Source: a virus. From it: a DNA stretch of 64,000 nucleotides. Below are positions 34,649 through 44,024 of this stretch, one piece after another. The position numbers were made by a program, and so were the translations under genes. The notes beneath the pieces are model-generated. The model searched no databases, was not told where the DNA came from, and was given only the letters and a program-made list of their open reading frames with translations. Every line of letters starts with the position of its first letter. The stretch's first letter is position 1. The stretch is from IMG/VR virus record IMGVR_UViG_3300045049_000234, positions 1-64,000 of that record, one strand, 5' to 3'.

Positions 34649-35156
34649 TCACGTCGCGTTCCGGGGGCGCCTGAAGCTCAGCGTCCTTGACGCGGCGGGC
34701 CGCGTGGTGGACGAGCGCGAAGGCGACAATGTGGTGTGCACCACCGGCTATACGGCCATCGCCGCCGCGCTGGCGTGGTCGGGTATCCAGGACCAGGCGG
34801 CGAACCTGGGCATCACCACACCCACGTACCTGACGCCGCTGTACGGCGCGGTCGGCTCCGGTGCGGGGGCCGTCGCGAAGGCGGATACGCAGCTCCAGAC
34901 GGAGTTGGGGCGCGTCGTGGTGTCCGGTACCGGGGCCACGCCCGCGTCCGCGAGCATCGCGGCGCAGACCACATGGCTGTTCTACTTCCCGAACCCACCG
35001 TCCACGTGGACGGTGGCCGAGGCGGGCGTCTTCGCAAACGCGTCGGCGACGGCGAACTCCGGATCGATGATCGACCACTGGTCGTTCTCGCCGTCGGTGC
35101 CCGTGCCGACCACGAACACGCTCGTGCTTGAGGTAAGCCTGCTGTTCGGCCCGTAG
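34629..35156 (+). CDS. minor tail protein, 175 aa
   Basis: GTG start with a GGGGG site eight bases upstream. N-terminal strand hairpin (RLKLSVLDAAGRVVDEREGD), then a helical turn and a beta sandwich (TWLFYFPNPPSTWTVAEAG). Resembles small phage tail proteins with an exposed jelly-roll. Upstream of the fibre modules. Confidence 0.65.
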   Translation: MRVRGVDHVAFRGRLKLSVLDAAGRVVDEREGDNVVCTTGYTAIAAALAWSGIQDQAANLGITTPTYLTPLYGAVGSGAGAVAKADTQLQTELGRVVVSGTGATPASASIAAQTTWLFYFPNPPSTWTVAEAGVFANASATANSGSMIDHWSFSPSVPVPTTNTLVLEVSLLFGP

Positions 35157-35164
35157 GAGGGGAC

Positions 35165-35905
35165 ATGGCCGGTCCCTCGTGGCTGGCGGCAACCGCCGGG
35201 CAGCCCGCCTATGCCGGGCAGCTCAATCAGTTCCTGGCGAGCCATGGGGCTACATGGCTGTACGCGGGTACCCAACAGGCCGCGCAAACCACCGGTAACG
35301 CCGTCTATTCTGCGAGCAACGGGCAGTACATCGCGCAGTCGTTCACCACCGGCGTGTCGCAGACCGCTGTCGGCCAGGTGTGGCTCCAGGTCAGCGCGGT
35401 CGGCGGCTCCCCCGTTACGCAGGCCATACCGCCGCTCACCCTGGCGCTGTACGCAAGCTCCGGGGGCGCCCCCACCGGTGCAGCGCTGGGCAGCGTCGCC
35501 GTGAACGAGACATACGTGTACAACGCCCCCTTCTGGGTGCAGTTCCCGCTCGCGGTGAGCGGGCTGACGCCGAGCACGGTCTATCAACTGGTTACCTTCC
35601 CCGCCGGTGCATCCGCGAACTACTACGCTTGGCAGCACTCGAACCAGGTCATCGGCGGTTCCCTGAGCGCGGACGGCGTCACCTGGACGACACAGGCATT
35701 CGGCTTCATGTACCAGGTCTTCGATCAGAGCGCGGGCGGCAACCTGCTGTACATCACCGAGGACGGCGGTGCGCGCTGGACCAGCCTCACCTATGACGCG
35801 TTCAACCGGGTGAGCACCATCACGGAGTACACCACTGGCGCGACCGCACTGACTTCGGTGCGCACCTTCGCCTACAGCAACGGCAGCTTAACGGGGGTGA
35901 GTTGA
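35165..35905 (+). CDS. putative receptor-binding tail protein, 246 aa
   Basis: AGGAGG before the ATG. The N-terminus (PSWLAATAGQPAYAGQLNQF) recurs in the genes at 37493 and 38228, so it is probably a shared virion-attachment domain. The rest is a carbohydrate-binding-like beta sandwich, and the C-terminus (GGARWTSLTYDAFNRVSTIT) is also shared with the 37493 gene. Confidence 0.65.
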   Translation: MAGPSWLAATAGQPAYAGQLNQFLASHGATWLYAGTQQAAQTTGNAVYSASNGQYIAQSFTTGVSQTAVGQVWLQVSAVGGSPVTQAIPPLTLALYASSGGAPTGAALGSVAVNETYVYNAPFWVQFPLAVSGLTPSTVYQLVTFPAGASANYYAWQHSNQVIGGSLSADGVTWTTQAFGFMYQVFDQSAGGNLLYITEDGGARWTSLTYDAFNRVSTITEYTTGATALTSVRTFAYSNGSLTGVS

Positions 35906-35906
35906 A

Positions 35907-37493
35907 GTGCCCTACCTGGCCTCTTCCGTGTCGGTGATGGACTACGGGGCCGACCCCACCGGGGTAGCGGACTCCACCAGCGCGTTCAACAGCGCGCTGG
36001 CCGCCGTGAACACGGCTGGTGGCGGTGTGGTATACGCCCCGGCGGGAACCTTCAAGATCAGCCCTTCGGGTAGCCCTGCGGTGGGAATCAGCTTCATGGG
36101 GGGCGGCGCGGCCGGATACCAAGGTGTGCGCCTGGTGGGCGCCGGGAACGATGCGACGTTCCTTTCCCGTAACGGCAACGGCACGTTGGTGCAGTTCTCC
36201 GGGCCGTCCACTTCGCCGGGCACCGGCTCGACCCACACGCGGTATTGCTCGCTGGAGTCGATCGCGATCAACGGCAACAACGGGACGGGCGCTGCCATCC
36301 AGTGCTACTACGTGGACAACATCCTGCTGCGCGATGTGTTCGTGAACAACAACGGCGACATTGTGCTGGATTCGACGGAGTTCTGGGACAGCCGCATCCT
36401 GTCGTGCGTGTTCGGCGGCTCCGGCAGCACCACGCCGAGCGCCGCCGCGCCCAATGTCTACCTGCGCAATTCTTCGGCTGCCAGCGGGTTCGGCAACTCG
36501 ACCGGAACCACCAACAACATCGTGGTTGACAACTGCCGTTTCGAGGCTTTCCTTACCGGCGCGCTGTGGGTCGCTCAGGGGACCGGCAGCAGCTCCGGCC
36601 CGAACACGATCTTCGTCAAGAACTGCAAGATGGAGACCAGCACGGTCAACGGCGGCTCCCACCTGTCTGTGGACGCCAACACCCGCGCCGCGTTCGTGGA
36701 CGGCTTGTACATCTACTCCGGCGGCTTCCAGGGGGGATTCTCCACGGCGCAGGACACGATCACCTGGTCCGGGCAGGACAGCGCGTTGACCAACGTACTG
36801 ATCTCCACCGGTTCCCCCGTAACGGTCGCCAACGGCGTCACCGTCAACTCCACGGTCTCGGGGCAGAACGCGGTGCTGCGCAACGTCTACGGCACCTACA
36901 CCAGCGCGCCAACCGGCAAGCACGTGAACATCGGAACGTCCACCGGCAGCTTCGTGATCGACAACTGCCATTTCAACGGAACCGACCCGAGCATCCTGAA
37001 CCAGATCACCGAGTGGATCGCGTCGGCCTCCTCCGTGAACGTGTACGGTTCCTCCGTGGCCGGGGACACCGTCCACCGGTTCACCTCCAACGCCAAGGGC
37101 GACTTCACCTGGAGCAGCGGCACGGCCACAGCGGACGTGGTGATGTCGCGCACCGCCGCCGGGGTGATGTCATTCACCTCCGGCATCCTTGACCCGCAGG
37201 CGGGCACCAAGACCGCAGCAGCGGCGGCGGCGCTCACCCCGACGTTCGCGAACGGGACGGCCGCCCAGCTCACCGACCTCACGCGCGACTACATGGTCTA
37301 TTTCACGGTGGGCACGGCGGGCACCGCCATGACCATTGCGATCGGCCCGACATCCACACCGGCGAACACGATCGTTTCATCTTCGACCGCCACCTCCGGC
37401 GAGGTGTACTCATTCAGGCTGCCCGCCGGTTGGTTCGTAAAGTGGTCGGCGACAACGGCGACGCTGGCTAACCAGATCGCGATCGGCTGCTGA
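35907..37493 (+). CDS. pectate-lyase-fold tail spike, 528 aa
   Basis: GTG start after GGGGTGAGTTGAA. The N-terminus VSVMDYGADPTGVADSTSAF is the standard entry motif of phage tail spikes with a right-handed beta-helix. Asn-rich beta coils continue to ~370, followed by a beta C-terminal domain. Probable polysaccharide depolymerase or binder; catalytic residues cannot be assigned by eye. Confidence 0.8.
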   Translation: MPYLASSVSVMDYGADPTGVADSTSAFNSALAAVNTAGGGVVYAPAGTFKISPSGSPAVGISFMGGGAAGYQGVRLVGAGNDATFLSRNGNGTLVQFSGPSTSPGTGSTHTRYCSLESIAINGNNGTGAAIQCYYVDNILLRDVFVNNNGDIVLDSTEFWDSRILSCVFGGSGSTTPSAAAPNVYLRNSSAASGFGNSTGTTNNIVVDNCRFEAFLTGALWVAQGTGSSSGPNTIFVKNCKMETSTVNGGSHLSVDANTRAAFVDGLYIYSGGFQGGFSTAQDTITWSGQDSALTNVLISTGSPVTVANGVTVNSTVSGQNAVLRNVYGTYTSAPTGKHVNIGTSTGSFVIDNCHFNGTDPSILNQITEWIASASSVNVYGSSVAGDTVHRFTSNAKGDFTWSSGTATADVVMSRTAAGVMSFTSGILDPQAGTKTAAAAAALTPTFANGTAAQLTDLTRDYMVYFTVGTAGTAMTIAIGPTSTPANTIVSSSTATSGEVYSFRLPAGWFVKWSATTATLANQIAIGC

Positions 37494-38218
37494 TGGCGAC
37501 CCCCTCCTGGATCGCCGCCACCCCGGGATTCGCACCGTTGGCGAGCGAAGTGAACCAGCTCTTGGCAACGCACGCTTTCAACTGCGTGTATACCGGCACG
37601 CTGCTGGGCTCGTCCACGACGCTGTCCGGCTCCGCCACAAACACGAACGGCCTGTACATCGCGCAGTCGTTCACGCCGGGCGCGCAGACTGCGCAACGGT
37701 GGATTTTCACCCTTGCCGTGACCGGTACCCCGACGGCGCTGACGTTGTCGATTCAAACCGACAACGCCGGGGCGCCGTCGGGTACCGCGCTGTCCACCAC
37801 TGTGATTCCGGCGCTGTTCGTGCCCGGCGCGGCGGGGCAGGTGAGCGTGCCGACGGCGCCTGTCACGTTCGCCGCCGCGACGCAGTACTGGGCTGTGTTC
37901 AACGCCGTCGGCGACGTCAGCAACTTCTACTCGGTCAGCCGCACCACGGCCGCGTCCGGGGTGTCCACGTCGCCGAACGGCACAGCGTGGACAGGGCAGG
38001 CGTACGGGATGTACTACCAGCGGTTCGACAACAGCGTGACCGGTTCATTGCTGCACACGTACGAGGACTCCGGGGCGCGGTGGACGTCGCTGGCGTGGAA
38101 CGCGACCAACACCCCGTCCACGGTGCAGGAGTACACCGTCGCGCAGGGTGCCAACCAGTCGTTCGCGTCATCGCGTGCATTCTCATACACCAACGGCCTG
38201 ATTTCATCGATTGCATAG
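37493..38218 (+). CDS. putative receptor-binding tail protein, 241 aa
   Basis: Overlaps the spike stop (TGATG). Paralogue of the gene at 35165: matching N-terminus (PSWIAATPGFAPLASEVNQL) and C-terminus (GARWTSLAWNATNTPSTVQ) with a diverged centre. Confidence 0.65.
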   Translation: MATPSWIAATPGFAPLASEVNQLLATHAFNCVYTGTLLGSSTTLSGSATNTNGLYIAQSFTPGAQTAQRWIFTLAVTGTPTALTLSIQTDNAGAPSGTALSTTVIPALFVPGAAGQVSVPTAPVTFAAATQYWAVFNAVGDVSNFYSVSRTTAASGVSTSPNGTAWTGQAYGMYYQRFDNSVTGSLLHTYEDSGARWTSLAWNATNTPSTVQEYTVAQGANQSFASSRAFSYTNGLISSIA

Positions 38219-38227
38219 GGGGTCGCC

Positions 38228-40564
38228 GTGGCCAACACGCCCGCATGGTCCGCACCACGGTCCGGGCTGCTCGGCGACACGGGCGCCGTGAACGCCTCGG
38301 CGCAGGTCAATCAGCTCCTGGGCACGCATGCGAGTAGTGAGATCTACTACGGCAACATGATCCTTCAGCCGGACGGCACCGGCGGCGCGATCAGCGGGCG
38401 GCTGCTCAACGCCTACGACATCGATCAACCGTTCACGATGTCGGGCACGAGTATCGGCCGCGTTGCCATCCCGCTGATGGTCTCCGGGACCGGCAGCGAC
38501 ATGATCGTATCGCTGTGCTCGGACAGCGGCGGCGCGCCGGGCAGCGTCATCACGCAGACCCGCGTCCCGGCGACATGGATCAACCAGCTCAGCGCAGTCA
38601 CTTCCGCCTCGGTGGTGCAGAGCGCTGTCAACGGCGCGTTCGCGGCCCAGATCGCCCCGAACTACACCGGCAGCCCCTTGGCCACGGCGCAGTTCAACAA
38701 GTTCTACATGGCCAGCGTGGTGACGACCAACTGGCCGTATCCGACGTCGAAGAACCTGGGTCCGGGCACCGGCCCCACCTCCTGCTACTACGGTGACTAC
38801 TTCATCCAGATGGGCGGGTACGTCAGCTCCACCTTCCTGGACAACGTGTTCACCATCGGATTCGACACGACGGGGCACATCCTGAGCACCGTCCCGCAGC
38901 CGTCGCTGCCGCAGGCCACGGACGGCACCGCCGGGTGTGTCGTGTCCGTGGACGCATCCGGTAACGCCACGGTCGTGTTCGCGGGGGGCGCCACCGCTTC
39001 CGGCACGCTAACGAACGCGGTGTACACTGCGTCATTCGACCCGACGACCGGCAACATCGGCGCATGGTCTACACAGCAGAACCTGCCGGGCACCAACCAG
39101 TACTTCGGCATGGCGGCCTACAACGGTTACGTCTACACGGTCGGCGGGGCGAACGGTACCATCAACAACACCACCGTCCTCTACGCGCAGGTGCAGAACG
39201 GCCAGATCACGACCTGGACCGCGACCACGCCGCTGCCGGTGGGCCAGGGATTCAACTACGTGGCGGCGTGCGCTGGATATCTGTTCGTGTTCGGCGGGTC
39301 CATTCTGTCCAACATCAACACCTGCTACTACGCGGCCATCAACGCAGACGGCACGCTCGGCGGATGGAGGATCGGACCGACACTGCCGGTCAGTCCTGCG
39401 CTGTTCAACGGCAACCCGGCGATTGTGGCGGGCACGTACGGCATCATCGGCAACGGCAGCGGCACCCTGTTCACGCTCGGCGTCACGGCCAACGGGCCGG
39501 ACCTGGCGTGGCAGGAACAGAACTTCTCGATAGGCGGCAACTTCTTCGCCGGGGTGAACGTCCAGCCGGGCGTGTGGCGGTACTACGGACTGTATGCGAG
39601 CTTCTACAGCACGATGTTGGTATCGCTGTACGCGACCATCTCCGTTCCACTGCCCGCGAGCGGCCTGACCAACGGCGCCACGTACCACGTGCTGATCCAG
39701 TCGCCGTCCAAGGACCTGAACAACGGACTTGCCCTGGCGTTCGACCAGGGCACCGTGTTCCCCGGCAATCCCAAGTACAGCTACCGCGTCAAGGGCAGCC
39801 CGACGTGGACGAGCAGCGTCGGCGGCAGCATCCCCCTCGCCGTCTACGACAACTCGAACAATTCCACGTCGTCCAGCGGCGCCATCGGGAACAACCACGT
39901 GTTGCACACGTGGGAAGACAACGGCGCCCGCATCTCCACGCTGGTGCATTCCACGACGCCCGACAGCCGACTGCTCGGCGTGCTGGACGCCACGTCGCAG
40001 CCGGGGCCGGTGCTCAACTCCAACCCCACGTTCACCGCCGGTACGGCGCCGTGGGGCGGCAACAACGGAACGCTGGCGCAGTCCAGCGCGTTCACGCACG
40101 GCAACCTGCCGTTCAGCGCGAGGTTCACCCCGAACGGCACCAGCAGCCAGGGGTATATCGAGTCGGAACTGATCAGCATCGCGTTGCAGCAGCAGTACAC
40201 GGCGGCGTGCTGGTTCTACTCGCCGACCGGGTACAGCAACTGCGAGATCCTGATCAACTGGTACAACGCGTCGGGGTCCTCCGGCGGGTTCATCTCCTCC
40301 ACCACCGGCGCGACGACCAGCGTGGCGGCCGGGACGTGGACGGCGCTGACCGTCACCGGCTACCCGCCGACCACCGCCGTGTACGGCACCGTGGGCGTGT
40401 ACGAACGCGGCACGCCGCCCGCGTCGGCGGTGTTCTACGCCTCCGCCGTGACGCTCCAGAACACGCAGGGACCGCAGGTCTCGTCCGTTGCGCAGATCGA
40501 TTACAGCGGCGGTTTCAACTCCGGCAATTCGTGGCCGCCCACCGGCGTCACCGTGCTGGCATAG
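38228..40564 (+). CDS. large receptor-binding tail protein, 778 aa
   Basis: GTG after AGGGGGT. Shares the ~35-residue N-terminus (GLLGDTGAVNASAQVNQLLG) with the two smaller paralogues. Residues ~190-420 contain Kelch-like blades (YNGYVYTVGGANG, CAGYLFVFGGS), suggesting a beta-propeller. The C-terminal ~170 residues look like a carbohydrate-binding module. Confidence 0.7.
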   Translation: MANTPAWSAPRSGLLGDTGAVNASAQVNQLLGTHASSEIYYGNMILQPDGTGGAISGRLLNAYDIDQPFTMSGTSIGRVAIPLMVSGTGSDMIVSLCSDSGGAPGSVITQTRVPATWINQLSAVTSASVVQSAVNGAFAAQIAPNYTGSPLATAQFNKFYMASVVTTNWPYPTSKNLGPGTGPTSCYYGDYFIQMGGYVSSTFLDNVFTIGFDTTGHILSTVPQPSLPQATDGTAGCVVSVDASGNATVVFAGGATASGTLTNAVYTASFDPTTGNIGAWSTQQNLPGTNQYFGMAAYNGYVYTVGGANGTINNTTVLYAQVQNGQITTWTATTPLPVGQGFNYVAACAGYLFVFGGSILSNINTCYYAAINADGTLGGWRIGPTLPVSPALFNGNPAIVAGTYGIIGNGSGTLFTLGVTANGPDLAWQEQNFSIGGNFFAGVNVQPGVWRYYGLYASFYSTMLVSLYATISVPLPASGLTNGATYHVLIQSPSKDLNNGLALAFDQGTVFPGNPKYSYRVKGSPTWTSSVGGSIPLAVYDNSNNSTSSSGAIGNNHVLHTWEDNGARISTLVHSTTPDSRLLGVLDATSQPGPVLNSNPTFTAGTAPWGGNNGTLAQSSAFTHGNLPFSARFTPNGTSSQGYIESELISIALQQQYTAACWFYSPTGYSNCEILINWYNASGSSGGFISSTTGATTSVAAGTWTALTVTGYPPTTAVYGTVGVYERGTPPASAVFYASAVTLQNTQGPQVSSVAQIDYSGGFNSGNSWPPTGVTVLA

Positions 40565-40573
40565 GGGGTCATC

Positions 40574-41062
40574 GTGGCATCGACGTTCGAGTCTCTGCTA
40601 CTGGCGCAGACCAGCTTCTCCATGAACCGGCCCATCGCCGTGATGATGCAGGTCACCACGACGACATCGCTCACCAGCGGCACATGGACGTCGATCGGGA
40701 TGGACTCGTCCACGATCGACAACTACAACGGGCACAGCAACAGCACGAACAACTCCCGGTACACGGTGCAGGTGGCGGGCAAGTATGTGGTTTCCGGCAC
40801 GGTGGCGTTCGCGACCAACGCGACCGGCGACCGTGGCGCGAAGATCACCAAGAACGGCGCGGTGGTGCAGGGGCCGTACGCGCTGACCTCATCGGCGAGC
40901 ACCACCCACGGCATCTCGGTAGCTACGGCAGGGTTCATCATTGCCTGCAACGTCGGGGACTACCTGGAGTTGCAGGGATACCAGAACAGCGGCGGCGCCC
41001 TCGCCACTCAGATATCCACCGATCAGGACAGCTTCTTCTCCGTCTATTGGATCTCCAGCTAG
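40574..41062 (+). CDS. C1q/TNF-like trimeric tail protein, 162 aa
   Basis: GTG after AGGGGGT. The pattern SRYTVQVAGKYVVSGTVAF followed by GDRGAKITKNGAVV and a terminal FFSVYWIS matches C1q/TNF-like jelly-rolls of phage fibres, which form trimers and bind receptors or carbohydrates. Confidence 0.7.
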   Translation: MASTFESLLLAQTSFSMNRPIAVMMQVTTTTSLTSGTWTSIGMDSSTIDNYNGHSNSTNNSRYTVQVAGKYVVSGTVAFATNATGDRGAKITKNGAVVQGPYALTSSASTTHGISVATAGFIIACNVGDYLELQGYQNSGGALATQISTDQDSFFSVYWISS

Positions 41063-41070
41063 GAGGCATC

Positions 41071-41484
41071 GTGACCGCCGCGCACGACCAGGCGGAGAGT
41101 CATCACTACCTGATGCACTTCCCGGAGCATCCTCCGCGCGAGGGCGACCCGCATTACAAGGACTTCGAAGCCTACCGGCGCCGCACGAAGGACACCGCGC
41201 GGTGTCAGTTCGCCGTGGAGACGGGCGACGAATCCGAGTGCCACGGCGGGTTGGAGCTGCACCATACGCACGTCGAGTTCTCGCTCCAGAACGGCGTCGA
41301 ACTCTCACGGCTGGAGCACGTCTATCCGGGGATATCCAACCCCGACGAGGTTGGCGCGTGGGTCGAAAGCGCCGACAATCTGACGTGGTACTGCGCGTTC
41401 CATCATCGGGGCCACGGCGGGGTGCACACGGCCGCCGCAGCCGACTTCGAGGCGTCCAAGTGGGTCAAGGGGCTCATCTCCTAG
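41071..41484 (+). CDS. HNH-like endonuclease domain protein, 137 aa
   Basis: GTG at 41071 fixed by AGGAGGCATC. Contains CHGGLELHHTHVEFS and, ~45 residues on, NLTWYCAFHHRGHGGVH, an HNH (His-Me finger) arrangement with Cys residues for a structural metal. HNH proteins near packaging genes aid terminase, but none is nearby here, so its role is open. Confidence 0.7.
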   Translation: MTAAHDQAESHHYLMHFPEHPPREGDPHYKDFEAYRRRTKDTARCQFAVETGDESECHGGLELHHTHVEFSLQNGVELSRLEHVYPGISNPDEVGAWVESADNLTWYCAFHHRGHGGVHTAAAADFEASKWVKGLIS

Positions 41485-41539
41485 AAACGGACCCGCGATG
41501 ACGGCGACCGGGCATGCTGCGATAGGAAGGCCGACAAAG

Positions 41540-41845
41540 ATGGCTGACGACCCGACGATCGTCTTCAGCGTCAAAGAGCTGATCAGCCGTCTCGACGGCA
41601 AGCTGGACATGATGATGAAGGTGCTCACCGACAAGGCGGACCGCGCGGACGTCAACGCGCTGGACCGCCGGGTGGGCGCCGTGGAGGTGCAGGTCAACGA
41701 CCTGGTGATACAGCGCAAGAGCGAAGCGAAGGCGGAAGAGGACGGTACGGCGCGCGGCCGGTTTCTGATCACCGCGCTCATGACCGTCATCGGCCTGCTG
41801 ATCGCGCTGGCCGCCGTCGTCGTCACCATCCTGGTAAAGGGGTGA
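41540..41845 (+). CDS. holin-like protein with one C-terminal TM, 101 aa
   Basis: ATG at 41540 preferred for the AGGAAGG upstream; a weaker ATG exists at 41498. A coiled coil (residues 10-55) is followed by a charged stretch and a single hydrophobic segment near the end (FLITALMTVIGLLIALAAVV). Stop overlaps the next start. Position before the endolysin suggests a lysis role. Confidence 0.7.
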   Translation: MADDPTIVFSVKELISRLDGKLDMMMKVLTDKADRADVNALDRRVGAVEVQVNDLVIQRKSEAKAEEDGTARGRFLITALMTVIGLLIALAAVVVTILVKG

Positions 41846-42327
41846 GCGTCATGGCGCCGCACACCCGCCATCCGTGGCGCGACCACCGCCGCGCCCACGG
41901 ACCGGTCCGCGTGGCCGACCAGCACCCCACCGCCACGGCCGTACAGCGGTTCAACGCCCGGTTGGCCGTCGCCGTCACGCGCGTAGTCGGCTCGATGTGG
42001 TGCGCCTACGCCTTCGCCGCGTTCGACTGCATCTCGCTGCCAACCGCGATCCGCACCGGGACGGCGGCGATCGTCTCATGGATCGCGCAGACGTTCCTCC
42101 AGCTCGTCCTGCTCTCCATCATCATGGTCGGCCAGGACGTCCAGGCGAAGGCCGCCGACGCACGCGCGGAGCACACGTTCAACGACGTGGAATGCATGCT
42201 CGCAACCATGGATCAACTCGCATCGCGCCTAGGCCATCAGGATGAGCTGCTAGACGTCATCCTGCGGGCCGTCCAGGATCATGCGCCATGTGACGCCTGT
42301 AGCGATCATGCTGATAGTGGCTCGTGA
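41842..42327 (+). CDS. DUF1003-like membrane protein, possible holin, 161 aa
   Basis: GTGA overlap with the previous gene. Two hydrophobic segments (~48-70 and ~78-97) joined by FDCISLPTAIR and followed by SIIMVGQDVQAKAADAR, the layout of DUF1003 membrane proteins. With its neighbour it probably forms the lysis membrane component. Confidence 0.65.
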   Translation: MSVMAPHTRHPWRDHRRAHGPVRVADQHPTATAVQRFNARLAVAVTRVVGSMWCAYAFAAFDCISLPTAIRTGTAAIVSWIAQTFLQLVLLSIIMVGQDVQAKAADARAEHTFNDVECMLATMDQLASRLGHQDELLDVILRAVQDHAPCDACSDHADSGS

Positions 42328-42849
42328 TACGCCGAACTCACGAGCCAATGCCGCCTGACTTCCCCTCACGGTAGTTATCCGGGACCGGATGTCCTGGACC
42401 TGTTCGGCGCTGAGCCGCGAAGAAAAGCGCAGCTTGCTATCGCGATCCACATTGTTGTCGGTCTTTGTTCCGACGAACAGGTGCGCAACGTTGCAACACG
42501 GCGGGTTGTCGCATCGGTGAAGTACGCACATCCCGCGCGGGATCGGGCCGTGTTCGAGTTCGTAGGCGACGCGGTGTGTTGACATTGTCCTGTTGTTGAT
42601 GGTGATCAATCCATGGCCCGAATTACGCCGCGCGCCGGTCCATTCCATGCACCCACCTGGCGTGTGTTCTAGACCCCCGATCAGAACGCGCCTAAGTACT
42701 TCACCGTCCCGGTTCGACCTGCGCGCAGCCCCGGCACACAATGTGGAGCAGTATCGACCATCTCCGCGCGCTAGTCGGGACGGCGGCACGTATCGCTCGA
42801 ACCGGGACGCGCACATAGCGCAGTCCCGGAGTACATTCGGCTTCGGCAC
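42250..42849 (-). CDS. HNH homing endonuclease, 199 aa, inserted antisense
   Basis: Only minus-strand gene in the late operon. N-terminal Cys pairs (CAMCASRF, CSTLC), then the HNH core: CMEWTGARRNSGHG, HRVAYELEHGPIPRGMCVLH, CDNPPCCNVAHLFVGT. A C-terminal HTH (GSQAALAREFGVSRATIS) provides DNA binding. Visibly lower GC and relaxed codon use against its neighbours point to recent acquisition. Its 3' end overlaps the antisense end of the DUF1003-like gene. Confidence 0.9.
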   Translation of the reverse strand: MPKPNVLRDCAMCASRFERYVPPSRLARGDGRYCSTLCAGAARRSNRDGEVLRRVLIGGLEHTPGGCMEWTGARRNSGHGLITINNRTMSTHRVAYELEHGPIPRGMCVLHRCDNPPCCNVAHLFVGTKTDNNVDRDSKLRFSSRLSAEQVQDIRSRITTVRGSQAALAREFGVSRATISMIATGVTWRMILDGPQDDV

Positions 42850-42897
42850 ATCTCATGTTAACCGATGCCACGGGTACTACATCACCGTGAGGATGCC

Positions 42898-43926
42898 ATG
42901 ACTGTATTCGTCGCCGACATCGCCAGCTACCAACACGGCCTGAACGTGGCCAGCCTGCGCCCCGACTGCGTGGGCGTCCAGATCAAGTGCACCGAGGGCG
43001 CCTCGTACGTGAACCCGGACTACGCCGGATGGCTGGCTCAGGCGAAGGCCGCCGGGCTGCTCACGGTGGCGTACCACTACGTCAACGGGGACGACCCGAC
43101 GGCGCAGGCGGCGAACCTGGCGGCGCACATCGGCGACAAGTCACTGCCGGTGATGCTGGACACCGAGAAGGGTTCCGGCAACCTGCCGCACGTCTTGGAC
43201 GTCTGCGACGCGATGGATGCGGCCGGTCTGCGCCCGAAGCTGATCTACCTGCCGCAGTTCTACTGGTCGCAGATCGGTTCGCCGGACCTGCGCGCCCCGC
43301 TGGCGTCGCGCGGCCTGATGCTGGTCTCGGCGCACTATCCGAGCACCGCGCCGGGATCGCCCGCCGGTCTGTACCCCGGCGACTCCTCGCCGCTGTGGAA
43401 CGGCTACGGCGGCGCCGTGGTGTCCATGCTCCAGTTCACCGACGCCGCCGTGGAAGGCGGGCAGCAGGTGGACATGAACGCATACCGGGGCACCGCCGCC
43501 GCGCTGGCCGCCGCGCTGGGCGCACCGGTTCAGGACGCCCCGCCGCCCGCCTACTCGTGGCCGCAGCAGCGCGAGTGGTCGGCCGGTCCATGGGCGGGGA
43601 TCTTGCAGCGCGCCCTGATGCTGGCCGGACTGAACCCCGGCGCCGTTGACACGATGTTCGGCCCGTCCACCCTCGCGGCCGTCCTGGCGTTCCAGCGCGC
43701 CCACGGGCTCGCCGTGGACGGCGTCGTAGGCAAATACACGTGGGCGGCCCTCGCGTCGCGTGTGGAGGCCGTACAGCGCGCCCTGAACCGCCACGGCGCG
43801 CACCTGGCCGTGGACGGCGAAGCGGGATCGCTCACCGCCGCCGCCGTCACCGACTTCCAGCGCGCGAACCACCTGGCGGTTGACGGGATCTGTGGACCGT
43901 TGACGAGCCACGCGCTCGGAATCTAG
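42898..43926 (+). CDS. endolysin: GH25 muramidase with two peptidoglycan-binding domains, 342 aa
   Basis: GAGG precedes the ATG at 42898. Residues 1-205 are a glycoside hydrolase family 25 lysozyme: DIASYQHG with D7, E33 and the DTE motif at 88-90 on the catalytic barrel. It cleaves the glycan strands of peptidoglycan. Two repeats (~230-272 and ~282-342) match peptidoglycan-binding domain 1 (VLAFQRAHGLAVDGVVGKYT; FQRANHLAVDGICG). Last gene of the late operon. Confidence 0.92.
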   Translation: MTVFVADIASYQHGLNVASLRPDCVGVQIKCTEGASYVNPDYAGWLAQAKAAGLLTVAYHYVNGDDPTAQAANLAAHIGDKSLPVMLDTEKGSGNLPHVLDVCDAMDAAGLRPKLIYLPQFYWSQIGSPDLRAPLASRGLMLVSAHYPSTAPGSPAGLYPGDSSPLWNGYGGAVVSMLQFTDAAVEGGQQVDMNAYRGTAAALAAALGAPVQDAPPPAYSWPQQREWSAGPWAGILQRALMLAGLNPGAVDTMFGPSTLAAVLAFQRAHGLAVDGVVGKYTWAALASRVEAVQRALNRHGAHLAVDGEAGSLTAAAVTDFQRANHLAVDGICGPLTSHALGI

Positions 43927-43970
43927 ATGTAGACTTCCCTGCGGGTTGAGGGCACGAGACGGACTCCGTG

Positions 43971-44018
43971 ACACCGCACCCCCGGTAGCCTTTCGGCCGC
44001 CGGGGGTGCGGTGTTTTT
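43971..44018 (+). terminator. strong intrinsic terminator of the late operon
   Basis: Fifteen-bp perfect inverted repeat ACACCGCACCCCCGG with its complement around a 14-base loop, followed by TTTTT. It sits between convergent transcription units and may block both. Confidence 0.95.
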
Positions 44019-44024
44019 CGCGTT

